Below the pieces are notes generated by a model. The model ran no database searches, had not been told where the DNA came from, and saw only the letters and a program-made list of their open reading frames with translations. A program made the position numbers and the translations under genes. A stretch of 64,000 bases of DNA from Elusimicrobiota bacterium (GTDB lineage Bacteria; Elusimicrobiota; Elusimicrobia; UBA1565; UBA9628): the NCBI GenBank assembly GCA_016218545.1, contig JACRDQ010000019.1:124001-188000 (forward strand), written 5' to 3'. Of the stretch, positions 46,485 through 54,665 are shown one piece after another (the first letter of the stretch is position 1; each line of letters begins with the position of its first letter).

Positions 46485-46748
46485 TCAGAGACTGAGCAGG
46501 TTCTTCGACGCCTTGAAGCGCACGCCCTTGCGGGGCGGGACCGCCACCTGCTGGCCGGTCTTGGGGTTGCGGCCCGTGCGCTGGGAGCGGTGCCGGACGC
46601 GGAAGGTCCCGAAGTTCGAGACCACGACCTTCTCGTCCCGGTTGAGCGCCTCCCGGATGGTGTCGAAGGTGGTCTCGACGGCCTTGGCCGCCTCCCCCTT
46701 GGTCGAAAGTACTTTCGCGACGGCCTTGATGATGTCGAGTCTGTTCAT
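46485..46748 (-). CDS. HU/IHF-type DNA-bending protein
   Basis: An 87-residue histone-like protein. It shows the helical dimerisation part (MNRLDIIKAVAKVLSTKGEA) and the beta arms with VVVSNFGTFRVRHRSQRTGRNPKTGQ. The DNA-intercalating Pro region and the C-terminal VRFKASKNLLSL are also present. It compacts or bends DNA as a dimer. It lies between the MerR and bifunctional-nuclease genes on the same strand. Confidence 0.96.
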   Translation of the reverse strand: MNRLDIIKAVAKVLSTKGEAAKAVETTFDTIREALNRDEKVVVSNFGTFRVRHRSQRTGRNPKTGQQVAVPPRKGVRFKASKNLLSL

Positions 46749-46760
46749 TCCAGGTTCCGA

Positions 46761-47372
46761 CTAATCGTCGGCCTCCTCGTCCCCTTCGTCAGGCTTTTTC
46801 TCCGGCTCTTTGCGGCTCTGCGGCCCTTCCTCGGGCTTCTTCTTCTTGAGGTCCCCGAAGATGTCCTCGGGCTTGAGGTTCTTGAGCTCGGATTTGAACT
46901 TCTTGACCTCGTCCTCGGTGATCGGCTTGGTGAGCGTCTGGCAGCGGTCGAAGACCTTCTCTTCGACGAAGATCGTGCAGCCGGCCCGGACCGCGACCGC
47001 GATCGCGTCGGAGGGGCGCGCGTCGATGGCCAGGGACTGATTCCCCTTCTTGATGTGCACCTTGGCGTAGAAGGTGTTCTCCCGGATGTCGTGGACCACC
47101 ACCTTCTGCACGGCGAAGCCCACGGCCGTGACCGTGGCCAGCAGGAGGTCGTGGGTCAGGGGCCTGGGCAGGACGATCCCGGAGAAGCGGATCGCGATGG
47201 CCTGGCCCTCGGCCAGGCCGATCCAGATGGGCAGGAGCCTGTTGCCGCCGACCTCCTCGAGGAAGATGATGCATTCGTTCTGTGTCGTGGCCAGGGAGTA
47301 GATGCGCACCTCCTTCTCGGGGGTGCTCGCCTCCTCCGGGGTCTTGTCCGGCTGGTTCTTGTCCTTGCTCAC
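46761..47372 (-). CDS. Bifunctional nuclease-domain protein (DUF151)
   Basis: A 203-residue protein whose core (about 20-140) matches the bifunctional nuclease/DUF151 family: IIFLEEVGGNRLLPIWIGLAEGQAIAI, RPLTHDLLLATVTAVGF, FYAKVHI and LAIDARPSDAIAVAVRAGCTIFVEE. Family members cleave RNA or DNA in vitro; the role in this bacterium is unknown. The C-terminus (about 150-203) is a charged, Lys/Glu-rich tail. Confidence 0.93.
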   Translation of the reverse strand: MSKDKNQPDKTPEEASTPEKEVRIYSLATTQNECIIFLEEVGGNRLLPIWIGLAEGQAIAIRFSGIVLPRPLTHDLLLATVTAVGFAVQKVVVHDIRENTFYAKVHIKKGNQSLAIDARPSDAIAVAVRAGCTIFVEEKVFDRCQTLTKPITEDEVKKFKSELKNLKPEDIFGDLKKKKPEEGPQSRKEPEKKPDEGDEEADD

Positions 47373-47394
47373 TGGTGCCCTCGCCTAAGCTCGG

Positions 47395-48423
47395 TCATTG
47401 CTCGAATCCGAAGGCCTCGAGCACGCTGTGGGGCGGAGCCCCCTGGTGCAGGATGCGGTAGATGGCGTGGAAGAGCGGATAGTCGCCCCCTGCCCGGGAG
47501 GTCAGGTCGAAGACGCTCAGCGACGTGTCGATGCCCTCGACGACCTCCGGGATCTCGCTCTGCGCGACCGGCAGGGTCTTGCCCTCCCCGAGCTTCTCTC
47601 CGAGCGACCTGTTCCGCGACTGCGGAGAGGTCCCGGTCGCGATGAGGTCGCCGATGCCGGCCAGCCAGAAGGCCGTCTGGCGCCTGCCCCCGTACTTCGC
47701 GATGACGCGCCCCATCTCCTTGATGCCCTGCAGGAAGAGCGCGGCCTTGGTGTTGTAGCCGCACGGGTGCTGCCGGCCCTTGGCCAGGCCGTCGAGGATG
47801 CCGCAGCCGATGGCCAGCACGTTCTTGAGGGAGCCCCCGAGCTCCACCCCCTTGCGGTCCGTGCTCGCCTCCACCACGATGGGCCGGTGGTTGAAGAGGG
47901 CTCTCAGGCGCCGCGCCCCAGGGCCCGAAGGGCCGGCGAGCACGAGCTTGGTCGGCGCTCCCAGGGCTACCTCCTTGGCGAAGCTCGGTCCCGAGAGGGT
48001 GTAGATGCCGCGGCTGCACGCGGGCATCTCCTGGGCGATCATGTCCCCCACGGTGAGCAGGGTCCTGGGCTCGATGCCCTTGGAGGCGTTCACGATGAGG
48101 GGCTTGCGCTTGCCCAGGTCGCGGCCGGCCTCCCTGGCCGTCTGGCGGATGTGGGCGGAGGGCAGGACGAAGAGCAGGACCTCGGCGTCCGTCACGGTCT
48201 CGGGCAGGCTCGATGAGACGCGGACCGACTCCTGCAGGTGCAGGCCCGGGATGTGGGGGTGCCGCCTGCGCACGCGCAGGGAAATTTCGACGTCCTTCAA
48301 TATCTCCCAAAGCCAGATCCTTCGGCGCGGGCCGTCGGGAGCGTTCCCGTGGGCCAGGTGGTGGGCAAGGACCGTGCCCCAGACCCCGCCGCCGAGCACC
48401 GCGATTTTATTACTTATTGTCAT
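47395..48423 (-). CDS. gpsA: NAD(P)-dependent glycerol-3-phosphate dehydrogenase
   Basis: A 342-residue enzyme supplying glycerol-3-phosphate for phospholipids. The Rossmann motif is VLGGGVWGTVLAHHLA. VNASKGIE, LSGPSFAKEV and the catalytic block GGSLKNVLAIGCGILDGL also match. It overlaps plsY by 14 nt, pairing dehydrogenase and acyltransferase of the same pathway. The frame is slightly longer than E. coli GpsA (339). Confidence 0.96.
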   Translation of the reverse strand: MTISNKIAVLGGGVWGTVLAHHLAHGNAPDGPRRRIWLWEILKDVEISLRVRRRHPHIPGLHLQESVRVSSSLPETVTDAEVLLFVLPSAHIRQTAREAGRDLGKRKPLIVNASKGIEPRTLLTVGDMIAQEMPACSRGIYTLSGPSFAKEVALGAPTKLVLAGPSGPGARRLRALFNHRPIVVEASTDRKGVELGGSLKNVLAIGCGILDGLAKGRQHPCGYNTKAALFLQGIKEMGRVIAKYGGRRQTAFWLAGIGDLIATGTSPQSRNRSLGEKLGEGKTLPVAQSEIPEVVEGIDTSLSVFDLTSRAGGDYPLFHAIYRILHQGAPPHSVLEAFGFEQ

Positions 48424-49012
48424 GGAGGAACAGCTCTTTTCCAGTGAAGAGCCTCTTGATGTTGGGGATGTGCTTGTAGAGGATCAGGACAGCCGCGGCC
48501 GAGGCCATGGCCGTGAACGGCAGGGGCGTGCCGAAGGCCACGTTGAATACCGGAAGGAGCGCTGCTCCCGCCATGGAGCCCACGGAGATGTGGCCGGAGG
48601 CGGCGTAGCCCACGATGAAAGCGGCCACGCTGCAGGCCAGGGGCCAGGGCATCAGAGCGGCGAACACGCCTGCCGAGGTGGCCACGCCCTTTCCCCCTTT
48701 GAAGCCGAGGAACACGGTCCAGTCGTGCCCGATGATGGCCGCGGCGCCGCAGAGCATCACGACGAGGGTCCGTTCCGGGAACAAGCGCTGGGCCAGCATC
48801 ACCGGGACCCAGCCTTTGAGGCCGTCTACGACCAAGGTGATGGCGCCCGGGACCGCGCCCGCGACCCTATAGACGTTGGCGGTCCCGGGGTTCCCAGAGC
48901 CGTGCTCGCGGATGTCGAAGCCCCGCATCCAGCGGACCGTGAGATAGCCTGTTGGGATCCCTCCTAATAGGTAGCTGAGGAGCACGAACCCGGCGACGAT
49001 CAGGGATTCCAT
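48410..49012 (-). CDS. plsY: Acyl-phosphate:glycerol-3-phosphate acyltransferase
   Basis: A 200-residue polytopic membrane enzyme with about five helices. Its three signature motifs are present: SYLLGGIPTGYLTVRWMRGFDIREHGSGNPGTANVYR (motif 1, residues about 13-49), DWTVFLGFKGGKGVAT (motif 2) and HIPNIKRLFTGKE near the end. It makes lysophosphatidic acid from acyl-phosphate, consistent with gpsA alongside. No plsX is in the window. Confidence 0.96.
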   Translation of the reverse strand: MESLIVAGFVLLSYLLGGIPTGYLTVRWMRGFDIREHGSGNPGTANVYRVAGAVPGAITLVVDGLKGWVPVMLAQRLFPERTLVVMLCGAAAIIGHDWTVFLGFKGGKGVATSAGVFAALMPWPLACSVAAFIVGYAASGHISVGSMAGAALLPVFNVAFGTPLPFTAMASAAAVLILYKHIPNIKRLFTGKELFLHDNK

Positions 49013-49066
49013 GAAAAAGAGATTGGTAAGTCTAGCAAAAAATGGACTTGCGTCAAGCGGGAAACA

Positions 49067-50341
49067 CTACGCGAGCCGCGTCGCCAGGGCCCGCAGGCGC
49101 TCCCAGTTCTCCGTGGTGACCCTCATCCGATAGCGCACCTTGGTGCCGAAGTGCCGTTCCGAGAGCACCTGGCCGCAGGTGTAGACCGCAGACACCAGGC
49201 TTCCTGCTCCGTGGGGCAGGTCGAGCTCGCGCAGCAGCCACCTGCGGCCCAGGATCTCCTGGACGCGAGCGAGGGCTTCCCCCAACCCGACGCCGGTCAC
49301 GGCCGAGACCATGGGCCGGTCCGGATAGGAGCGCTTGAGCTCGCGGCGGGCGGCATCCTCCAGCAGGTCCGTCTTGTTGAAGATCCTCACCCGCGGGATG
49401 GAGCCTGCTCCCAGGTCTTCGAGGACGGCGTCCACGGCCGCGTCCTGCGCCGCGAAGTCCGGGGCGGTCGCGTCCGTCACGATGAGCATGCAGTCGGCCA
49501 GCGAGGCCTCCTCGAGCGTGGAGCGGAAGGCCGCGACCAGGGCCGTGGGCAGGCGCTGGATGAAGCCGACCGTGTCCGTGGCCACGGCGCGGGTGCCGTC
49601 CGGCAGGCGCACGCGCCTGGTGGTGGGGTCGAGGGTGGCGAAGAGCTTGTCGTCCGCGTAGACGCCGGGTTTGGATGAGTCCTCGGTCAGCGCGTTGAGG
49701 AGGGTGGACTTGCCCACGTTGGTGTAGCCCACGATGGCGATGAGGGGCACCGGCACCGAGAGCCTGCGCTCCCGCTGGACCTGCCTGCGCGAGGCGATGC
49801 GCTCGAGGTCCTTCTGGAGGTGCAGGATGCGGGACTGGATGTGGCGGCGCTCGTACTCGAGCTTGCGCTCTCCCGGTCCTCTGGTTCCGATGCCGCCGAC
49901 CTGCTGGGAGAAGGAGCGCCAGGCGCCGGTCAAGCGGGGCAGCATGTAGGAGAGCTGCGCGAGCTCGACCTGGAGCCTCCCCTCGGAGGTCTTGGCGCGC
50001 TTGGCGAAGATGTCGAGGATCAGGCGGGTGCGGTCGATGATCTTGGAGTCCGTCTCCTTCTCGAGGGTCTTCTGCTGGGCTGGGCTGAGCTCGGCGTCGA
50101 AGATGACGGTCCTGGCCCTGCAGTTCTTGGCCGCCACGGCGACCTCGCGCACCTTGCCGCTGCCGATGAGGGTGCCCGGATGGTAGCGCGCCACGGATTG
50201 GCGGAGCTTCCCCGCCACCACCGCGCCCGCGGTCTCGGCCAGGCCCTGCAGCTCGGCGAGGCTGTCGTCCACGGCGCGGCCCTCGGACTTAAGGCCCACG
50301 CCGACGAGGAGGACGCGTTCTGCGACCTTGGTGAGCTCCAT
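49067..50341 (-). CDS. hflX: GTPase HflX
   Basis: A 424-residue ribosome-associated GTPase. The N-terminal HflX domain has RQSVARYHPGTLIGSGKVREV and VIFDAELSPAQQKTLEKETDSKIIDRTRLILDIFAKRA (residues about 74-111), then the linker GGIGTRGPGERKLEYERR. The G domain shows G1 GYTNVGKSTLLNAL, G3 DTVGFIQRLP and G4 NKTDLLED. The start at 50341 shares one base with the preceding stop. It is encoded with miaA and miaB as in many bacteria. Confidence 0.96.
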   Translation of the reverse strand: MELTKVAERVLLVGVGLKSEGRAVDDSLAELQGLAETAGAVVAGKLRQSVARYHPGTLIGSGKVREVAVAAKNCRARTVIFDAELSPAQQKTLEKETDSKIIDRTRLILDIFAKRAKTSEGRLQVELAQLSYMLPRLTGAWRSFSQQVGGIGTRGPGERKLEYERRHIQSRILHLQKDLERIASRRQVQRERRLSVPVPLIAIVGYTNVGKSTLLNALTEDSSKPGVYADDKLFATLDPTTRRVRLPDGTRAVATDTVGFIQRLPTALVAAFRSTLEEASLADCMLIVTDATAPDFAAQDAAVDAVLEDLGAGSIPRVRIFNKTDLLEDAARRELKRSYPDRPMVSAVTGVGLGEALARVQEILGRRWLLRELDLPHGAGSLVSAVYTCGQVLSERHFGTKVRYRMRVTTENWERLRALATRLA

Positions 50342-51939
50342 CAGCGGAGCACCGCCTCTCCCGCCGTGTCCTGCACCACTTTGCGCCACGCGAGCGCGGT
50401 GGAGGACAGCAGGGATTCCACGGGAGCGAAATCGTCGGTCAGCACGACCGCGCGGCCGAGCTCATCCGGAGAGGGAGTGAGCTCGTGCTCCAGCGCGAAG
50501 GAGCTCCCCTCCCTGACCTCGCGTCTGGAGTCCAGGGAGGCCCGGGCGAGGTCCTCGGCCAGCGGCCGGTCCGAGCAGAAGAAGACGATGTTGGCCAGAC
50601 CCTTGTAAGGCTCGGAGGCCAGGTAGGCCCGGGTCTCCGGGAAGACCGAGCGCATGGTCTTGTACACCGCCGCCCAGGCTTGGTCGCGCTCCGAGGCCAC
50701 GAGGCTCACCAGGTTGGCCGCGAGGACCCCGCCCGGAGACAGCGCCTTCCTTGCCGCCTGGAACGACTCCTTGGTGAAGAGCTGGTAGGGCGGGTTCTCC
50801 CCCACGAAAGCGTCGAGGATGACGATGTCGTAGGTCCGCCCCCCTCCTTCGAGGAAGGAGCGTCCGTCCTCCACGTACGTCTTCCCCAGCCCTTGCGCGA
50901 TGTCCCCGAAGAACGCGGCGGCCTCGAGCATGACCGGGTCGATCTCCACCACATCCGAGGGGATGGCGTGGAAGGCCTCGAAGGCCAGCGGCAGTTGCCC
51001 CGCGCCGGAGCCGATGAAGAGGGCCCGTTTGGTCCCGGGGCGCAGCTTCGCGGCGAGCTCGAGGGTATGGAGGTAGGGCGAGTCGCTCTCGAGAGGAGGC
51101 AGGGTCCGGCCCGCGGCCGGCGCGGCCCCAGCGTCCTTCCTCGGCCTGGCGACCGATTGGGTGACCCCGTCGACGAGGAGGTAGCGCAGCCCGTCGACGT
51201 CGAAGACCATGATTTCGCCGTAGGGCGACTGCCTGGAGAAGAGCATCCCGTCCCGGACGGGACGCGCCGAGGCCCAGGCCAGGGCCAGGACCGCGGCCAA
51301 GGCCCCTGCGGTCCTCCAGGGAGTCTTGCCCCGGATGACCCAGAACCCTGCTCCTGCCAGAGCCAGGAGGAGCGCCGCGAGGCCATGGAGGATGACGGGC
51401 ACGCGCAGGTTGGGGATGAGGAAGAAGCCAGAGGCCACGGCTCCGAGCACGCTCCCGACCGTCGACACCGCCATGACTTCCCCGGCCCGGGTCCCGACGC
51501 GGGAGAGGTCGCGGGTCGTGGCCCGCATCACGATCGGTCCGAGCGCGCCCAGCAGGGCCAGGGCGGGGCCGAGCAGCACGGCGGAGCTCGTCAGGGCCCC
51601 GAGGCGCACGCCGAGGGAGGCCGAAGCCTTGAGGACCGGCACGCGCAGGACCGGCACGAGGGCCACGGCCACGGCGGCGAAGGCCGTGAGCTTGGCGAAG
51701 AGGGCCGGGTCCGGGTCGCGGTCCGCGGCCCGGCCGCCCAGGGCGTAGCCCGCCGCGAGCGCGATCATGGTCACGGTGATGACCGCGGCCCAGCAGTAGA
51801 GCGAGGTGCCGTAGAACGGTCCGATGACGCGGGCGCCCACGAGCTCGAGGCAGAGCACGACGGCCCCGGTGCAGAAGACGCCTGTCAGCAGGTAATGACG
51901 CACGGATGCCGGGACCGGCTGGGAGGTGGGAGGCCTCAT
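50341..51939 (-). CDS. Membrane protein fused to spermidine-synthase-like domain
   Basis: A 532-residue protein. Residues about 15-240 form roughly seven membrane helices (TGVFCTGAVVLCLELVGARVIG, AAVITVTMIALAAGYALGG and so on). The rest is a spermidine-synthase/methyltransferase fold: ALFIGSGAGQLPLAFEAF, DVVEIDPVMLEAA, YDIVILDAFVGENPPYQLFTKES. This fused type (spermidine synthase with N-terminal transporter-like domain) is common in environmental bacteria and its product is not established. The DAF variant and missing polyamine-pocket details leave true aminopropyltransferase activity uncertain. ATGA overlap with miaA. Confidence 0.87.
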   Translation of the reverse strand: MRPPTSQPVPASVRHYLLTGVFCTGAVVLCLELVGARVIGPFYGTSLYCWAAVITVTMIALAAGYALGGRAADRDPDPALFAKLTAFAAVAVALVPVLRVPVLKASASLGVRLGALTSSAVLLGPALALLGALGPIVMRATTRDLSRVGTRAGEVMAVSTVGSVLGAVASGFFLIPNLRVPVILHGLAALLLALAGAGFWVIRGKTPWRTAGALAAVLALAWASARPVRDGMLFSRQSPYGEIMVFDVDGLRYLLVDGVTQSVARPRKDAGAAPAAGRTLPPLESDSPYLHTLELAAKLRPGTKRALFIGSGAGQLPLAFEAFHAIPSDVVEIDPVMLEAAAFFGDIAQGLGKTYVEDGRSFLEGGGRTYDIVILDAFVGENPPYQLFTKESFQAARKALSPGGVLAANLVSLVASERDQAWAAVYKTMRSVFPETRAYLASEPYKGLANIVFFCSDRPLAEDLARASLDSRREVREGSSFALEHELTPSPDELGRAVVLTDDFAPVESLLSSTALAWRKVVQDTAGEAVLR

Positions 51940-52886
51940 CCTCGCGGTCCTTGCCGCGCTGCCTCGAGGGCCGCGGAGAGCATGGCGCTCTCCGGGCCGC
52001 CGGGGATGGCCGCGTTGCCGGGGAGCTGCCCGGAGAACCAGGTCCTTTGGCGTTTGGCGTAGGCGTTCGTGGCGCGGATCATGAGGTCGAGCCCGGCGGA
52101 GCTGGTGACGCGCCCCTCGAGGCAGGCGAGCGCCTCCCGGTAGCCGAGGCTCTGGAACGCGGGCTCGCGTCCGGTCCAGCGCTCGAGGAGGCTCCGGGTC
52201 TCGGCGAGGATCGCGGGCCACATCAGGCGGGCGCGGGAAGCGATGCGCTCCTTGAGCTCGGCCGCGGACCATACGATGCTGAGGTACAGGGGCCGCCATT
52301 CGCGGCCGGAGGACGGAGCGGCTTTCCAGAAGCTCGAGATGGGCCGGCCGGTGAGGCGCTGGACCTCCAGGGCCCGGATGAGGCGCTGCCGGTTGGCCGC
52401 AGGGATCGCGGCCGCGGCCTCGGGATCGCAGACGGCCAAGCGGCGGTGGAGGGCAGGCAGGCCGAGGCTCTCAGCCTCCGCCGCGAGTTCCGCGCGGACG
52501 GACGGGTCCGCCTCGGGCAGCTCCGAGAGCCCCTCCAGGAGGGCTCGGATATAGAGACCGGTCCCTCCTGCCACGATGGGCAGGCGGCCGCGGCTTGCGA
52601 CGTCCCTGAGGACCGGGGCGGCCAGCCGCGCGTAGGCTCCGGCGCTGACGGTCTCGGAAGGCTCGGCCACGCCGATGAGGTGGTAGGAGACCCCTTTCCC
52701 CCGTCCCGCGCCGTCCACGGCGAGGCCGTCGGGGCCGAAGGAGGGCTTCGCCGTGCCCGCGTCGAAGCCGCGATAGAGCTGGCGGGAGTCCGCGGACACG
52801 ATCTCGCCCTTGAGCTCCCGGGCGAGGGCCAGGGCGAGCGCCGTCTTGCCCGAGGCGGTCGGACCGACGATGACGACGACGTTCAG
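51936..52886 (-). CDS. miaA: tRNA dimethylallyltransferase (probable CTG start)
   Basis: A 316-residue enzyme that prenylates A37 of tRNAs, the substrate MiaB then thiomethylates. The first conventional start (GTG 52799) would remove the P-loop. Reading upstream in frame restores NVVVIVGPTASGKTALALAL, and the frame can be entered at CTG 52884-52886, which overlaps the PilZ stop as CTGA and is preceded by GGAAGG. The next residues IVSADSRQLYRGFDAGTAKPS, VAGGTGLYIRALLEGL and YAKRQRTWF are typical MiaA. Length from the CTG equals the usual family length. miaB lies two genes upstream. Confidence 0.9.
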   Translation of the reverse strand: MNVVVIVGPTASGKTALALALARELKGEIVSADSRQLYRGFDAGTAKPSFGPDGLAVDGAGRGKGVSYHLIGVAEPSETVSAGAYARLAAPVLRDVASRGRLPIVAGGTGLYIRALLEGLSELPEADPSVRAELAAEAESLGLPALHRRLAVCDPEAAAAIPAANRQRLIRALEVQRLTGRPISSFWKAAPSSGREWRPLYLSIVWSAAELKERIASRARLMWPAILAETRSLLERWTGREPAFQSLGYREALACLEGRVTSSAGLDLMIRATNAYAKRQRTWFSGQLPGNAAIPGGPESAMLSAALEAARQGPRG

Positions 52887-53353
52887 TGCGCCTTCCAGTA
52901 TTGGGGGACTTTCTGCGGCTTGACGCAGAGGAAGTGGAAGGTGCAGTCCGGGACGCAGGCGTCCGGCAGGCTCAGGGAGATGCGGGTCTCGCAGTCGAGG
53001 TTGTCGTTGGCCATCTTGTTGATGACCATGCGGTGCTTGGAGCTGAGCTCGCTGAACGCGATGCCCACGTTCCAGGTCTGTCCCTTCTGGTGCATGCGCG
53101 CGACCCTGCCCGTGATCGGCACGGACTTGAGGCCGGGCAGGCTCAGGACCATGTCGAGCTTCTTGGCTTTGGGAGGCTCGGCGAAGCAGACCATGGACAT
53201 GCCGCCGGCGGACAGGTCGGTGAGGATGGCGGGCTGTTCGATGCCGCGGCCGTTGGCGTCGAACCTCACCGTGATGGGCTCGATGAGCCCCTCGACGACG
53301 GAGAAGCGGTGGTGGCGCCTGCGGTCCGGCTGTTTGCTGGTCTTCGTGGTCAT
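52883..53353 (-). CDS. PilZ-domain protein with Cys-rich C-terminal extension
   Basis: A 156-residue protein. The PilZ domain (about 10-120) has the c-di-GMP-binding RRRHHRFSV (RxxxR type) and DLSAGGMSM (DxSxxG), so nucleotide binding is likely. Residues about 125-156 are an extension with several cysteines (NLDCETRISLSLPDACVPDC then TFHFLCVKPQ) that is not part of the usual domain. It sits between miaB (ATGA overlap) and miaA (CTGA overlap), an odd place for a c-di-GMP effector. Confidence 0.88.
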   Translation of the reverse strand: MTTKTSKQPDRRRHHRFSVVEGLIEPITVRFDANGRGIEQPAILTDLSAGGMSMVCFAEPPKAKKLDMVLSLPGLKSVPITGRVARMHQKGQTWNVGIAFSELSSKHRMVINKMANDNLDCETRISLSLPDACVPDCTFHFLCVKPQKVPQYWKAH

Positions 53354-54645
53354 GCTTTCCTCCGAGGGATGTGCGCCATGAGGATGTTGCCGGCTCGGCC
53401 CGAGACGACGGCCGAGACGACGCGGCCGGGCAAGACGGGCTCGTCGAGCCGCACCCTGAAGCCGTCGGCCGCGCGGCCGGTTCCGGGCTCGTCGACGAGG
53501 ACCGAGACTTCGCGGCCGACGAGAGAATCGAGATAGGCGGCGGAGAGCTCCGCCACCAGGGCGTGCAGGAGGACGAGGCGCTCCTCCTTGACCTCGCGGG
53601 GGACGTCGTCGCAGAGGAGCGAGGAGGGCGTTCCCTGCCGGGGCGAGTACTTGAAGCAGAAGGCGGAGACGGCGCCCATCTCCGAGAGCAGCGAGAGCGA
53701 GTCGGCGAAGTCGGCCTCCGTCTCGGTCGGGAAGCCCAGGAGGATGTCCGTGGTCACGGTGAGGCCCGGCAAGAGGCGGCGGGCCATCGCGACCGTGGCA
53801 AGGTACGAGGCGCGGTCGTAGCCGCGCCGCATGAGGGCCAGGATGCGGTCCGAGCCCGACTGCGCGGGCAGGTGGAGGGCCGGGACCACCTTCGGGTGCT
53901 CCGCCATGGCTCGGGCCACGGTCTCATCGAAGCGCAGGGGGTGCGGGCTCATGAAGCGCACGCGCTCGACGCCCGGGACCGAGGCGACCAGTCCGAGGAG
54001 GTCCCCGAAGCCGGCGGGCCGCCCTTCGAAGGCGCCGTGCCAGCCGTTGACGGCCTGGCCGAGCAAGGTGAACTCGCGGGCGCCGGCCTCGGCCTTGAGC
54101 CGCGCCTCGCCGAGGATCTCGCCGGCCGGGCGGTGGGATTCCGGGCCCCGCACCGACGGGACGATGCAGTAGGAGCAGGCCGCGTCACAGCCGCGCATGA
54201 TGGTCAGGGTGGCGGAGATGCCCGACGCGGAGACGGCGGGCGACGTCTTGGGCTCCGCCGGCGCCCTTTTGGAAAGGAAGGAGTCGACGATGGACGGGAA
54301 GGACTCCACGGACTTAGAGCCGGCGACCAGGTCCACGTGCGGGAAGCGCCTCTTGAGCTCCCCCCCGCCGATGCGCTCCGCGGCGCAGCCGGCGACGATG
54401 ATGGCGCCTTCGGGATGCGAGGTCTTCCACTCTCGCAGGCGGCCGATGTAGGAGAGGGCGCGGTGCTCGGCGTGGTCCCGCACCGTGCAGGTGCCCACGA
54501 GCACCGCGTCGGCCTCGTCGAGCTCCGAGGTGAGGGCGAAGCCCCTCTTGGCCAGAGCGCCGGACATCTCCGCGACGTCGGCCGCGGACATCTGGCAGCC
54601 GAAGGCGTGCGCGAAGAGCTTGCGCCCGGCCGGGTGCGTCTTCAT
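53350..54645 (-). CDS. miaB: tRNA-2-methylthio-N6-dimethylallyladenosine synthase
   Basis: A 431-residue radical-SAM methylthiotransferase. The N-terminal UPF0004 domain has HAFGCQMSAADVAEM, GTCTVRDHAEHRAL and VAGCAAERIG (three Fe-S cysteines). The radical SAM cluster motif is RGCDAACSYCIVPSVRGPE (CxxxCxxC). HLPAQSGSDRILALMRRGY and DILLGFPTETEADF follow, and a TRAM domain ends the protein. ATG 54645 is preferred over 54654, because TATAAT ends 7 nt upstream and covers the earlier ATG. Confidence 0.96.
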   Translation of the reverse strand: MKTHPAGRKLFAHAFGCQMSAADVAEMSGALAKRGFALTSELDEADAVLVGTCTVRDHAEHRALSYIGRLREWKTSHPEGAIIVAGCAAERIGGGELKRRFPHVDLVAGSKSVESFPSIVDSFLSKRAPAEPKTSPAVSASGISATLTIMRGCDAACSYCIVPSVRGPESHRPAGEILGEARLKAEAGAREFTLLGQAVNGWHGAFEGRPAGFGDLLGLVASVPGVERVRFMSPHPLRFDETVARAMAEHPKVVPALHLPAQSGSDRILALMRRGYDRASYLATVAMARRLLPGLTVTTDILLGFPTETEADFADSLSLLSEMGAVSAFCFKYSPRQGTPSSLLCDDVPREVKEERLVLLHALVAELSAAYLDSLVGREVSVLVDEPGTGRAADGFRVRLDEPVLPGRVVSAVVSGRAGNILMAHIPRRKA

Positions 54646-54652
54646 GGGTATC

Positions 54653-54665
54653 ATTATACTATGAT
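54653..54665. promoter_or_regulatory. Overlapping divergent -10 boxes (miaB operon and secreted protein)
   Basis: On the minus strand, TATAAT (54653-54658) lies 7 nt before the miaB ATG. On the plus strand, TATACT (54655-54660) and TATGAT (54660-54665) face the secreted-protein gene. The two promoters overlap, so only one can be occupied at a time. Confidence 0.55.
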
